Shown piece by piece: positions 55,983 to 64,000 of a stretch of 64,000 nucleotides of DNA. This stretch comes from Lewinellaceae bacterium (lineage in GTDB: Bacteria; Bacteroidota; Bacteroidia; Chitinophagales; Saprospiraceae): positions 294,007 through 358,006 of the forward strand of contig JADJUJ010000008.1 of assembly GCA_016710765.1 (NCBI GenBank), read 5' to 3'. The notes under the pieces are model-generated. The model had not been told where the DNA came from and did not search any database. It saw only the letters and a list, made by a program, of their open reading frames with translations. Position 1 is the stretch's first letter. Each line of letters starts with the position of its first letter. The translations under genes were made by a program, and so were the position numbers.

Positions 55983-56252
55983 GAGACCAACCAATAGTCA
56001 TTTCGGCTCCGCGCAGCTCAATTTCGCGGGGTTATGTTCTCCTGCAATCGGGCAGCGATATCCAGTTAAATTGAATCAAGTAATTATCCGGAAAACAGTG
56101 GCCCGTGATTGATTGGATATTCGGGCGCTGCTATTTCGGCTTGTATCTGCTTTTCACGCAGGCATCATGTTCTAATCACTCACAAATTATTGAAGTTGCA
56201 TGCACTGTGCACCCGCAGGGCGTGCCATGTTTTACCCAAAAAATGAATATTC

Positions 56253-59200
56253 ATGCGCTTGAAGCTGTTTTTACCCCTAATGCTTTTATGGTGCTGGGCG
56301 CCGCTTTTTGGCGAAAATACCCATCCGGGTATGTGCCCCGATACGCTTGTCGTACAAAGTCAGTGGGTGTGCGAAAGCGACTTGCCGTTTGCCTTTGGCG
56401 GTCAATGGCTCACGTCGCCGGGCACCTACACCGATACGCTGAGCAGTGCCGCGGGTTGTGACAGCATTGTTCAGCTGAACCTGATCGTTACCTGTTGCGA
56501 CCAGCCTGTTCCCAACTTGGGGAAAACTTGTGAAGGTGCTGTGCTGATGTGCTCGGGTACACTTTCGGTCACTACGCTGGACAACATGCAGGCAACCGCG
56601 GATGCTCCCGGGAATCTCGGTTCCGTATTTTGCTATCCTGTCGACAACAACGGGTGGTTAAAAATCGCAGTTTGTGAAACAAATCTTGCCCTGGGGGTTA
56701 GCGTGGAAAATTGTTCCGGCGGGAATCCCGGCTCGGAAGGCCTTGAACTCGCGCTCATGCAGGCACAAAACTGCGATAATTTTCAATTACAGGGCGATTG
56801 TGCTGTCGTACCTGTCCTGAGCACCGATACGCTTTTTTTTGAGAACCTCCTGCCCGGGGAAGCGTATTATCTGATGATTGATGGTGTGGCTGGAAGCGGT
56901 TGCAGCTTCCATCTGGACCCGATTTCGGGTGTTAACTCCGGCATTCCCGATGGCTTCATCACTTCCGGCAGCGCAACCGATGGTTACATCGACGGCCCAA
57001 TGGATGTTTGTCCGGGAGAAATGGCAACCTACACAGTCCACCCTCCGGGATGCGCCATTACAGTACCGAGTTTCAACTGTTCACCACCCGAGGGCTCCTG
57101 TTCGTGGTGCGGCACTGGATTTGAGATAGATTCATTTGTCTACAAATGGCACATCCCTTACTGTGCATCATTTGTGGGCGACAGTACCGGCCTGAGCGTA
57201 AGCATCGTTTTTAACAATTGTGTGTTCACCACCGATACGGTTGTGGTGGATAGTATCTGGGTGGAACTGGTCCCTGTTTATTCCGATACTTTTTTTCACG
57301 CAGGCGACACCCTGACTTTCTGCCCCTGTTTTTGTGCCGGCTACAGCTGTGGCTCTGTTCCTTCCAAGAGCATTTCTATCCACTACAAGGTGGAGCATAT
57401 TTATTTGGTAATTCCATGTGCAGGACCTGCCCCCGTGTTCCATGGCGTAACCTACGGTTCGCCCGGTACGTTTACCCAATACGATGTACCCGCTTGCACA
57501 CTGTATTTTATTCATGTGAGTCAGGAACAAGCTACGCCGGCGTTCATACAAGCTTCTGCCAACGCGATCACCTGCATCAATCCGCTGGTAGAACTGCAGG
57601 TGGTCGGCAATTCCATATCGGTCTGCATCTGGTTTACGTCTCAGAACGTGGTTGTTGGTACGCAGCTTACCGTCGGTACACCAGGGTTTTATACTGCAGA
57701 GGTGACCGATCAGAACGGCTGTGTCACCACCGCAGGTGTTTTTATAGGCCTGGATGTAATTCCACCACCTGCTTTTCTGGGTCCGGATATCTCGATATGC
57801 CAGGAAGATACCCCTTATGCTTTGTCGCCTGCAGGCGTACAGGCCAGCTATATTTACCAGTGGAACAACGGGACCACAGGGCCTGTAAATCTGGTTGGAC
57901 AAACCAACACGTATGCCGTCACGGTCACCAATCCGGTCAATGGCTGTAGTGCCTCTGATAATATTGCGGTGCAGGTAATGCCACCAAAATTTACCAATCT
58001 GAATGTGTACGGATTGTGTCCCGGTGAATGTTATACGGTGGCGGGTGACATCTTTTGTCCAAGTTTTTCCGGACAAGTTTTTACGACCGTCCTGCAAAGT
58101 TATTCGGGTTGTGACTCCACCGTTCAGGCTCGTTTTTTCCTGCAACAACCCGATACCCTCGACCAGGGGGTGGCCGGTGTGCTGACTTGCAACCAGCCCT
58201 CTGTTGTTTACGATGGTGCTGTTTATACCCAACCGGGCTACCATGTCAAACAAATAGACCCATGCACTTACCATGGTTTTTTCATTGAGGAAAACTTTGT
58301 TGTACCGCCAGTCAATGCCGGACCAGATCAGAGCGGCTGTCCGGGTTTGTACACGCTTGCGGTACAGAACACCGTACCCGGATGGCAATATGTGTGGAGT
58401 ACAGGAGATACAGGCCCCAAGCCAGTGTAAGTGCGGATTTCGGAGGGACACATGGTTATTCGGTAACTGTTACCGATCCATCCAACGGCTGCATCGGAAC
58501 CGATCAGGTACAAATTCAGGTGGCAGCAATTGCGCCAACTGTTCTGGCTCCTGTTTCGTTGTGCCTCGGAGAGTGTTATGATGTAAACGGAACCACCTGG
58601 TGTCCGAACCCCGGCGATCCCCGGCGGAAACAGTCCTGATCTCCTGGCAAGGTTGCGATTCACTGGTGCTGCAGCCATTTGTGGTGGCTGTGCCGGATAC
58701 GATTGATCTGGGCCAGTTGGGGACGATCAATTGCACAATGTCCGGCATCATGCACAATGGTGTGCTGTACGATCAGGCAGGTGTTTATTTTGAGCAAATA
58801 TCGGCTTGTGAGTATAATAGGTTCAGTATTGATGTTGATTTGGCTGCACCAAATGTAAATCTCGGTCCGGAACAGGCAGGCTGCAACGGATCCGTATTTC
58901 AACTGGTGGCCGGAAATAGTACAGACGGCTTGTTGTACAACTGGAGCGACGGCAGCAGTAACCCCGTGCTTGCTGTGAGCCCGCCCGATGGTGTGCATAC
59001 GTATACGGTAACGGTTACTGATCCGGCCAACGGATGTTCGGCAACGGATGCCGTGGTGGTTACGCAAAATGCCGACGCAGTACCGGTGGTTTTGCCTCCG
59101 GCAAATATTTGTCCGGGCGAATGTTTTGTTTTTCAGGGTCAAACGGTATGTCCGCAAGCAGGCGATCCTCCTCTGGAAGCGCATTTTACCAATTGGCAGG

Positions 59201-60845
59201 GCTGCGATTCGCTTGTCATGCAGGCATTTGTTTTCAACCAGCCAGATACGGTCGATCTGGGCCTGATCGGTACCATCAATTGCATTTCCCCTGGAGTTGT
59301 TCATCATGGACAGCTCTATTACCAGGCAGGTAATTATGTGCAGCAGATATCGATGTGCGAATACGAAATGTTCAGTATTGCAGCAGATATGGCGGCGCCT
59401 GTCGCAGATATCGGCCCTGATCTGGCTGGCTGCGGCGGCTCCAGCTATCAGTTGACGGCAGGAACGTATAACTCCGGATATTTATTCGAATGGAGCAATG
59501 GGAATACCAACCCGGAACTTCTGATAACCCCCACGGATGGTGTGCATACCTATGCTGTGACGGTTACTAATCCTGTCAACGGATGTACCGTCACAGACTC
59601 GGTAATCATTACCCTGTACGCTGCTCCTGCGCCAACGGTATTGCCTCCGGCAAATGTTTGTCCGGGCGAATGTTTTGTTTTTCAGGGTGAAACGGTATGC
59701 CCGCAAGCAGGCGATCCTCCCCTGGAAGCGCATTTTGCCAGCTGGCAGGGCTGCGATTCCCTGGTACAGCAGATGGTAGTATTTCAACAGGCTGATACGG
59801 TGGAACTGGGTGTCATTAGTACCCTTACCTGCAACCTGAACGCGGTGATGTATAATGGGGTAGTGTATACCCAGCCCGGTTTCTATACCGCAGCGCTGGA
59901 TGCCTGCACTTTTGAGCATTTCTATATTGCTCAGAATATTCAGGCTCCCGTTGCGAATGCCGGTCCGGACTTGAGCATCTGTATGCCCGAAACAATTCAG
60001 GTCAGCGTTCAAAATCCGGAGCCGGGGCTTGCATACAGCTGGAGCAATGGAGATACCGGGACTTTCACCAACATTACCCCGGAGGCTACAACAACTGTGG
60101 TACTGCAAGCAACCGATCCTGCCACGGGATGTTTTGCTTCCGATACGGTACAGGTTTTTGTGCAGGAGACGCAAGTGGTCAACATGGGGCTTATGGCCAG
60201 TATCACCTGCAAAACGCCGGTTGTTTCCGTTGGCGGGCATGAATTCTCAGCACCTGGAACCTATGTTTATTCGGAAGGCTGTACCGATAGTTTGTTCATG
60301 ATCGGCCTGGATACACTTGCCCCCAACCCGAATCGGTGAATCTGCTTTGTCAGTCCGACGGAACTTATGAAATTTATATGGAGTATTCGTTCCAAAATAG
60401 TTGGCTGCTGAATCAAGGGCCTATACCTGCTGATGGTTTGCCGGTTGCGACTGGGATCGTATCAGGTGAGCCCTACGCATTGCTGCTGGAAAATCCGGAA
60501 AACGGCTGCCAGACGCTTCTGGAAGGAATTGCTGAATGTCCCGTGCTGTACACCCTGTATTTTCCCAATGTCATACAGCCTTCCAGCGGCGTCCCGAATG
60601 GTTATTTTACCTTGTACACGGGCCTGGAACAGGAGGTTCGCATTGACGCGCTTCGGATTTACGACCGCTGGGGCGAGTTGGTGTTTGCCCGTTTGGATTT
60701 TGATCCCAACAAACCTGAGTTGGGCTGGAACGGGCTTATAGATGGAAACGACGCCCTCCCGGGAGTATATGTGTATGTAGCAGTGCTGCGGCTTCCCGAT
60801 GGTGAAGTTTTGATTAAAAGTGGCGATGTTACGGTTATAAGGTAA
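56253..60845 (+). CDS. Giant repeat surface protein with type B T9SS sorting domain (three frameshifts)
   Basis: About 1,531 residues when reconstructed. Read as 56253-58430, an intermediate frame to 58639, 58600-60339 and 60336-60845. Each break is repaired by one extra C in a C run (near 58411, 58619 and 60328), giving TGPQASVSADFGG, PGDPPAETVLISWQGCDSL and APNPESVNLLCQSDG. It begins with a signal peptide (MRLKLFLPLMLLWCWAPLFG) and has Cys-rich SprB-like repeats. These include two near-identical 183-residue units (PPANICPGECFVFQGQTVC...). It ends in a gliding-motility-associated domain (YFPNVIQPSSGVPNGYF, IYDRWGELVF, SGDVTVIR). Probably a surface adhesin. Confidence 0.84.
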
Positions 60846-60850
60846 AAAAG

Positions 60851-60884
60851 AGCGCCGGGGCAAATGTAAGGTTGCCCCGGCGCT
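60851..60884. terminator. Bidirectional terminator between convergent genes
   Basis: Perfect 13-bp stem AGCGCCGGGGCAA/TTGCCCCGGCGCT with loop ATGTAAGG. On the - strand it is followed by CTTTTTTA, so it terminates the TonB receptor gene; on + it follows the giant gene by 5 bases. It resembles the 4608-4641 hairpin (shared TGTAAG and GGGGC/GCCCC). Confidence 0.75.
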
Positions 60885-60910
60885 GACAGGAAAGCGCATT
60901 TTATGGAAAA

Positions 60911-63290
60911 TCAGAAATCAATCTGGAACATAATCAACGGCGTCAGTCCCGATTGCTGCCGGAACAACCATTGGTTCAAGTCTGGGTCGTAGGTGCGGTT
61001 GATGGCATCTACGTTGCGGCGGTTGATCAGGTTTTGGATGTCCAGCGCAATCGACCACGACGATTTGTCGCCATTTTTACGGTACGCAACCCTGGCATCC
61101 GGGCGGAAATATGCCTCCACTTTTTCGCTAAAGGGGCGACTTTCATCCAATGGCGGATTGATGTCGTAGCGGGAGGGGTTGGCACCGGGAAGCAGCGGTG
61201 TGAGGCGCTGACCGCCGTTGTACAGCAGGCGCAAACTGGCCTGCCACACGCCACCGCGGGTGTTTTGCCACTCTTTGCCGGCCAGCAAGGAGGCCATCAT
61301 GCCGCTGGAAAAGATGGTGGGGTGGGTGTTGCCATTAAAGTCGGTGTATTCCGACTGGAATACGGAGCCAGACAAAAGCATGAAACTGCCCCCTTCAAAT
61401 GATTTTTCCACACTAAGGTCGAGGCCGTAGTTGTCGCCAGTTCCTTTGTTGCTCAACCAAAGGTCCGGGAATCCTGAAACCGTATTGAGCATGCTCCAAC
61501 TCGTTTGCCCGCTGGCATCCACGGGAACATCAAACAAATGTTGGTAGTAAACTTCCGCCTTTATTTTTGTGGCTTTGGCCAGTGCAATGTCGTACCCCAG
61601 GACGAGATGATGTGCTTTGAGAAATTTCAAATCTTCGTTCACGCCGTCGCCAGCAAACAAATTTGGGTCGCGCACCATCGGATTGGCAAAATAGGCGCCA
61701 ATGGGCAACATCCGACTGTGGATGCCATAGGCAAACGAGAAGCCTTGTTTTTCGTTGATCTGGTAACGAACTCCAAGCCTCGGCTCCAGACTGAAATCTC
61801 CATTCAAGGTCAGGTACATGGCGTGAACCCCGGCATTGATCGTCCAAAAGGCGTTAGGTCTGATGCGCAATTGGGCATAAGGCTGCACCAGGAAGGTACT
61901 GCCTTTGTCGTCGAGAATCGAAGCCGTTGGGTTTACCAACGGAATTTGCCATTTCAGGTTGTAGAAAACATCGTTCAGGAAAAAACCCGTTTTCAAGGAG
62001 GTTTTGGCATTGAATTTTTTGCTCAAATAGGATGACAGCACATAGCGGCCTTCAATGTAATCCTCGTTGTTGTAGGTAGTGCCGCGCATGTCAGTAGCTA
62101 AGGTGTCGTCGCGGTTCACAATATGCTGGCTCATGGCAGCCAGACTGGTTTTGATGTAGGCATCGTCGCTGAGTAATACGCTGTGATAGAACCCGACAGC
62201 GCCCATGTCGGTGGTGAAATAATAGGTATGGTAATCATCAAACGAATGCCAGTTTTCAACACCCTCTACTGCTTTAAAATCCTCCTGGCTTTTCCCCCCC
62301 ATGCCCCAAAGCCCGAAACTGTGTTTGCGATTTTTGGTGGGGAAGTGAAGGTTGAACGACAGGTCCTGAAAGGTGTTGTCGGTGCGGGGCCCTACCAGAT
62401 ACAATCCCATTTTGTTCAGGATGCCGAGTGTAGAGTAACGGTAATTGACGAGGTAGGAGGAACCGGTTTTCTTGTTAATGGGCCCTTCTGTAGAATAATC
62501 AAGGCCGAGCAGCCCGGCGCGGAAAGTATGTTCCCGCTTTTCCGGGTTGCCTTTTCGGAACCGGATGTCGAACACGCCGGAGGTGGCATTGCCATACTCT
62601 GCGGGGAATGCACCGGTACTGAAATCGGAATTGGTGAGCATGGATATGCTGAAGATGGTGATGCCGCCGCCGGAGGTGCCCCGGCGCGCAAAGTGGTTGG
62701 GGTTTGGGATATCTATGCCTTCCAGTCGCCACAGGAGCCCGACACCTGAATTGCCGCGAATAACGATGTCAGAGCGATTGTCGCGCGACACCTGTACGCC
62801 CGGCAGTCCCTGCGCCATGCGACCTGGGTCGTTGGCGGCGGCGGCATAGCGCTGGGTTTCATCTACGGAAAAGGAGCGGGTGCTTACCACTGCGGCCTCA
62901 TTGAGGGCTGTATTTCCCTTGTTGACATAGGTGACTACGGCCTCCCGGCTGGTCGTCAGCACCGCACCGATGATTTCAATGTTCAGAACCATTTCCTTGG
63001 CGCTGTTCAGCACAAAGGGCTCGGAAACATAGGGTTCGTAACCTACGTAGGTACACACGAGTTGTTGTCGGCCGACGGGAACAGAGGGCATCACAAAGGC
63101 GCCATCCACATCGGTAATGGCGCCGACGGCGAAGCGTGAGGTCTTTTACCACCACCGTAACGCCTGCCAGCGGTTGTTTGGACTCTTTGTCGACTATGGT
63201 TCCTTTTACGGTTTGGGTGGGAATTTGTGCTGACAGCCATGTCGGTGCAAACAGGCACAGCAGAGCGCTGAATTGGAATAGAGCCTTCAT
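60911..63290 (-). CDS. TonB-dependent outer-membrane receptor with carboxypeptidase-regulatory N-terminus (frameshifted)
   Basis: About 793 residues. The ATG at 63290 starts a signal peptide (MKALFQFSALLCLFAPTWLSAQ). The CarboxypepD_reg-like domain follows (VKGTIVDKESKQPLAGVTVVVKD), then a plug domain (GLPGVQVSRDNRSDIVIRG, SGVGLLWRLEGIDIPNPNHF) and a barrel ending in LIMFQIDF. The signal-peptide frame and the main frame (open from 63109) meet near 63121-63135; removing one base (or adding two) gives AVGAITDVDGAFVMPS. No SusD partner is adjacent, so it is not a classical Sus pair. It likely imports a siderophore or peptide-like ligand. Confidence 0.87.
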
Positions 63291-63419
63291 TGTTTTTCCT
63301 TTTGTAACGAAGGGCAAGTTAGGGAAATAAGTGCCTGGCGGGTAGTAAATAGTTTGCCCTCCCACCCGAAAATGAAAAAGGAGTTACAAACTTTCGTTCA
63401 TAACTCCTTGATTTTAAAG

Positions 63420-63493
63420 TCGGGATGACAGGATTCGAACCTGCGACCACACGCCCCCCAGACGTGTACTCTACCGGACTGGCTTACATCCCG
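63420..63493 (-). tRNA. tRNA-Pro (anticodon GGG)
   Basis: 74 bases. The acceptor stem CGGGATG/CATCCCG is perfect with discriminator A. The anticodon stem CACGT/GCGTG encloses loop CTGGGGG with anticodon GGG. The T loop is GGTTCGAATCC. No CCA is encoded. It ends 55 bases from the next tRNA's 3' end and is probably co-transcribed with it. Confidence 0.92.
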
Positions 63494-63540
63494 AATATGC
63501 TCTATTAAAAATTATTTGACATTTCTTTAGGGCAACTTAG

Positions 63541-63614
63541 TCGGACCAACGGGATTCGAACCTGTGACCTCCACGATGTCAACGTGGCGCTCTAACCAAC
63601 TGAGCTATGGCCCG
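63541..63614 (-). tRNA. tRNA-Val (anticodon GAC)
   Basis: 74 bases. Acceptor CGGGCCA/TGGTCCG (one G-T), D arm TAGCTCAGTTGGTTAGAGC, anticodon stem CCACG/CGTGG with loop TTGACAT (anticodon GAC), and T loop GGTTCGAATCC. No encoded CCA. Confidence 0.92.
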
Positions 63615-64000
63615 CATTTTTAAGCGGCCGCAAAGTTACATCGTGGGTATGCAATTTCCAAAACTTACCGGAGTAAAACTTGTATCGTCCTCCAAAAAGT
63701 GTGTCTTCCTTATCTGCATCTAGTCTTCCTTTTTAGTGGTGGTTTAGCGGCCACTAAGTTGAAGACCTTTTTTATTTCTTAGTTACGCTTTAGGGAATAC
63801 TATCCAAGTTTTGGCGTGGAGGTTCAAATCCTGTCATCCCGACCCAAAAAGGAATGAACCCGACTGAGGGTAACGCCGCTGGCGTGTACTACAGTATTGT
63901 TTTGGCAACGCTGGCAGCACTCAAAAAATGCCACCTAATTGGAAATTTATTTCCGAAATATTGCTAAATGGCTCGGCATAGGGGAAACCTGGACCATTTT
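63615..64000. other. 386-base end region without a clear gene
   Basis: It contains the inverted tRNA-Pro 3' fragment (63816-63842) and a short open frame from 63854 (MNPTEGNAAGVYYSIVLATL...) of about 34 codons. That peptide faintly recalls the C-terminal region of IS66-type transposases, too weakly to call. Confidence 0.45.
63816..63842 (+). repeat. tRNA-Pro 3'-end fragment, inverted relative to the tRNA gene
   Basis: GGTTCAAATCCTGTCATCCC plus GAC repeats the T loop and 3' acceptor of the tRNA-Pro at 63420, with one difference over about 24 bases, on the opposite strand. The upstream sequence cannot form the rest of a tRNA. Such 3' pieces are typical attachment-site scars of integrating elements. 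Confidence 0.6.

Larger units (their letters stand above)
55223..56252. other. 1-kb non-coding, repeat-rich zone
   Basis: No intact gene. It contains a perfect 18-bp inverted repeat (55360-55421), two copies of a TonB-receptor 3' end (55516-55541, 55581-55830) and repeat copy 3 (55901-55982). It reads like a recombination or insertion hot spot. Confidence 0.6.

Noticed and set aside
56105..56461. 118-aa + strand ORF before the giant gene
   Set aside because: Most of it overlaps the giant gene's signal peptide and first repeats in another frame; no domain or signal.
63854..63958. IS66-type transposase remnant
   Set aside because: The 34-codon peptide (EGNAAGVYYSIVLATL) only faintly recalls the transposase C-terminus; too short and weak to call.

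Overview
The window comes from a Bacteroidota genome, most plausibly of the Saprospiria/Chitinophagia type. Several signs point there: type IX secretion (T9SS) C-terminal sorting domains of both short (type A) and gliding-motility-like (type B) form, a TonB receptor with a carboxypeptidase-regulatory N-terminus, promoters of the TTTG-N19-TAnnTTTG type, very weak Shine-Dalgarno sequences, and a MurE with the meso-diaminopimelate DNPR motif. Taxonomy is inference; no rRNA is present.

Region 1 (1-18.6 kb, + strand) is a division and cell wall (dcw) cluster: rsmH (5'-truncated by the window edge), ftsL, ftsI, murE, mraY, murD, ftsW, murG, murC, ftsQ, ftsA, ftsZ. These genes make lipid II and build the septal synthase and the FtsA/FtsZ ring. 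Two non-canonical membrane genes (DUF389 and an MscS channel) sit between murG and murC with 4-base overlaps, and a secreted LVIVD-type protein sits between ftsQ and ftsA. ftsA has its own promoter and ftsZ a strong terminator.

Region 2 (18.67-24.63 kb, - strand) is an AT-rich island and the most interesting part. In transcription order it has an unrecognised 180-aa protein, a TIR-domain protein, a degenerate trypsin-like/NB-ARC/TPR protein, and a formylglycine-generating-enzyme (FGE-sulfatase) domain. The architecture matches the STAND-NTPase biological conflict systems with TIR, trypsin-like and FGE modules predicted in multicellular bacteria. The NB-ARC and FGE reading frames are probably one protein split by a one-base indel in an A run.

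Region 3 (24.9-41.4 kb) holds mostly secreted or envelope proteins: a three-PDZ protein, an arylsulfotransferase-like protein, an M43 metalloprotease and a PKD-repeat giant. It also has a methyltransferase, a DUF5995 protein, a cytochrome-like lipoprotein, a 2OG-Fe(II) oxygenase, an amidase and isocitrate dehydrogenase. Region 4 (41.5-54.5 kb) has a ~1,850-aa repeat adhesin, waaA/kdtA with an outer-membrane protein, a yceI-porin-yceI cluster under a CRP-like operator, and an FAD-linked oxidase. Region 5 (54.6-64 kb) has a repeat-rich intergenic zone with a copied TonB-receptor 3' end, a third giant T9SS protein, the TonB receptor, tRNA-Pro(GGG), tRNA-Val(GAC) and an inverted tRNA-Pro 3' fragment.

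A technical theme runs through the window. At least nine genes or gene pairs are broken by single-base indels, mostly in short homopolymers, and the alternative frame restores the expected protein each time. This affects even the essential mraY, so assembly or sequencing error is the leading explanation. Spans given for those genes are the reconstructed ones.
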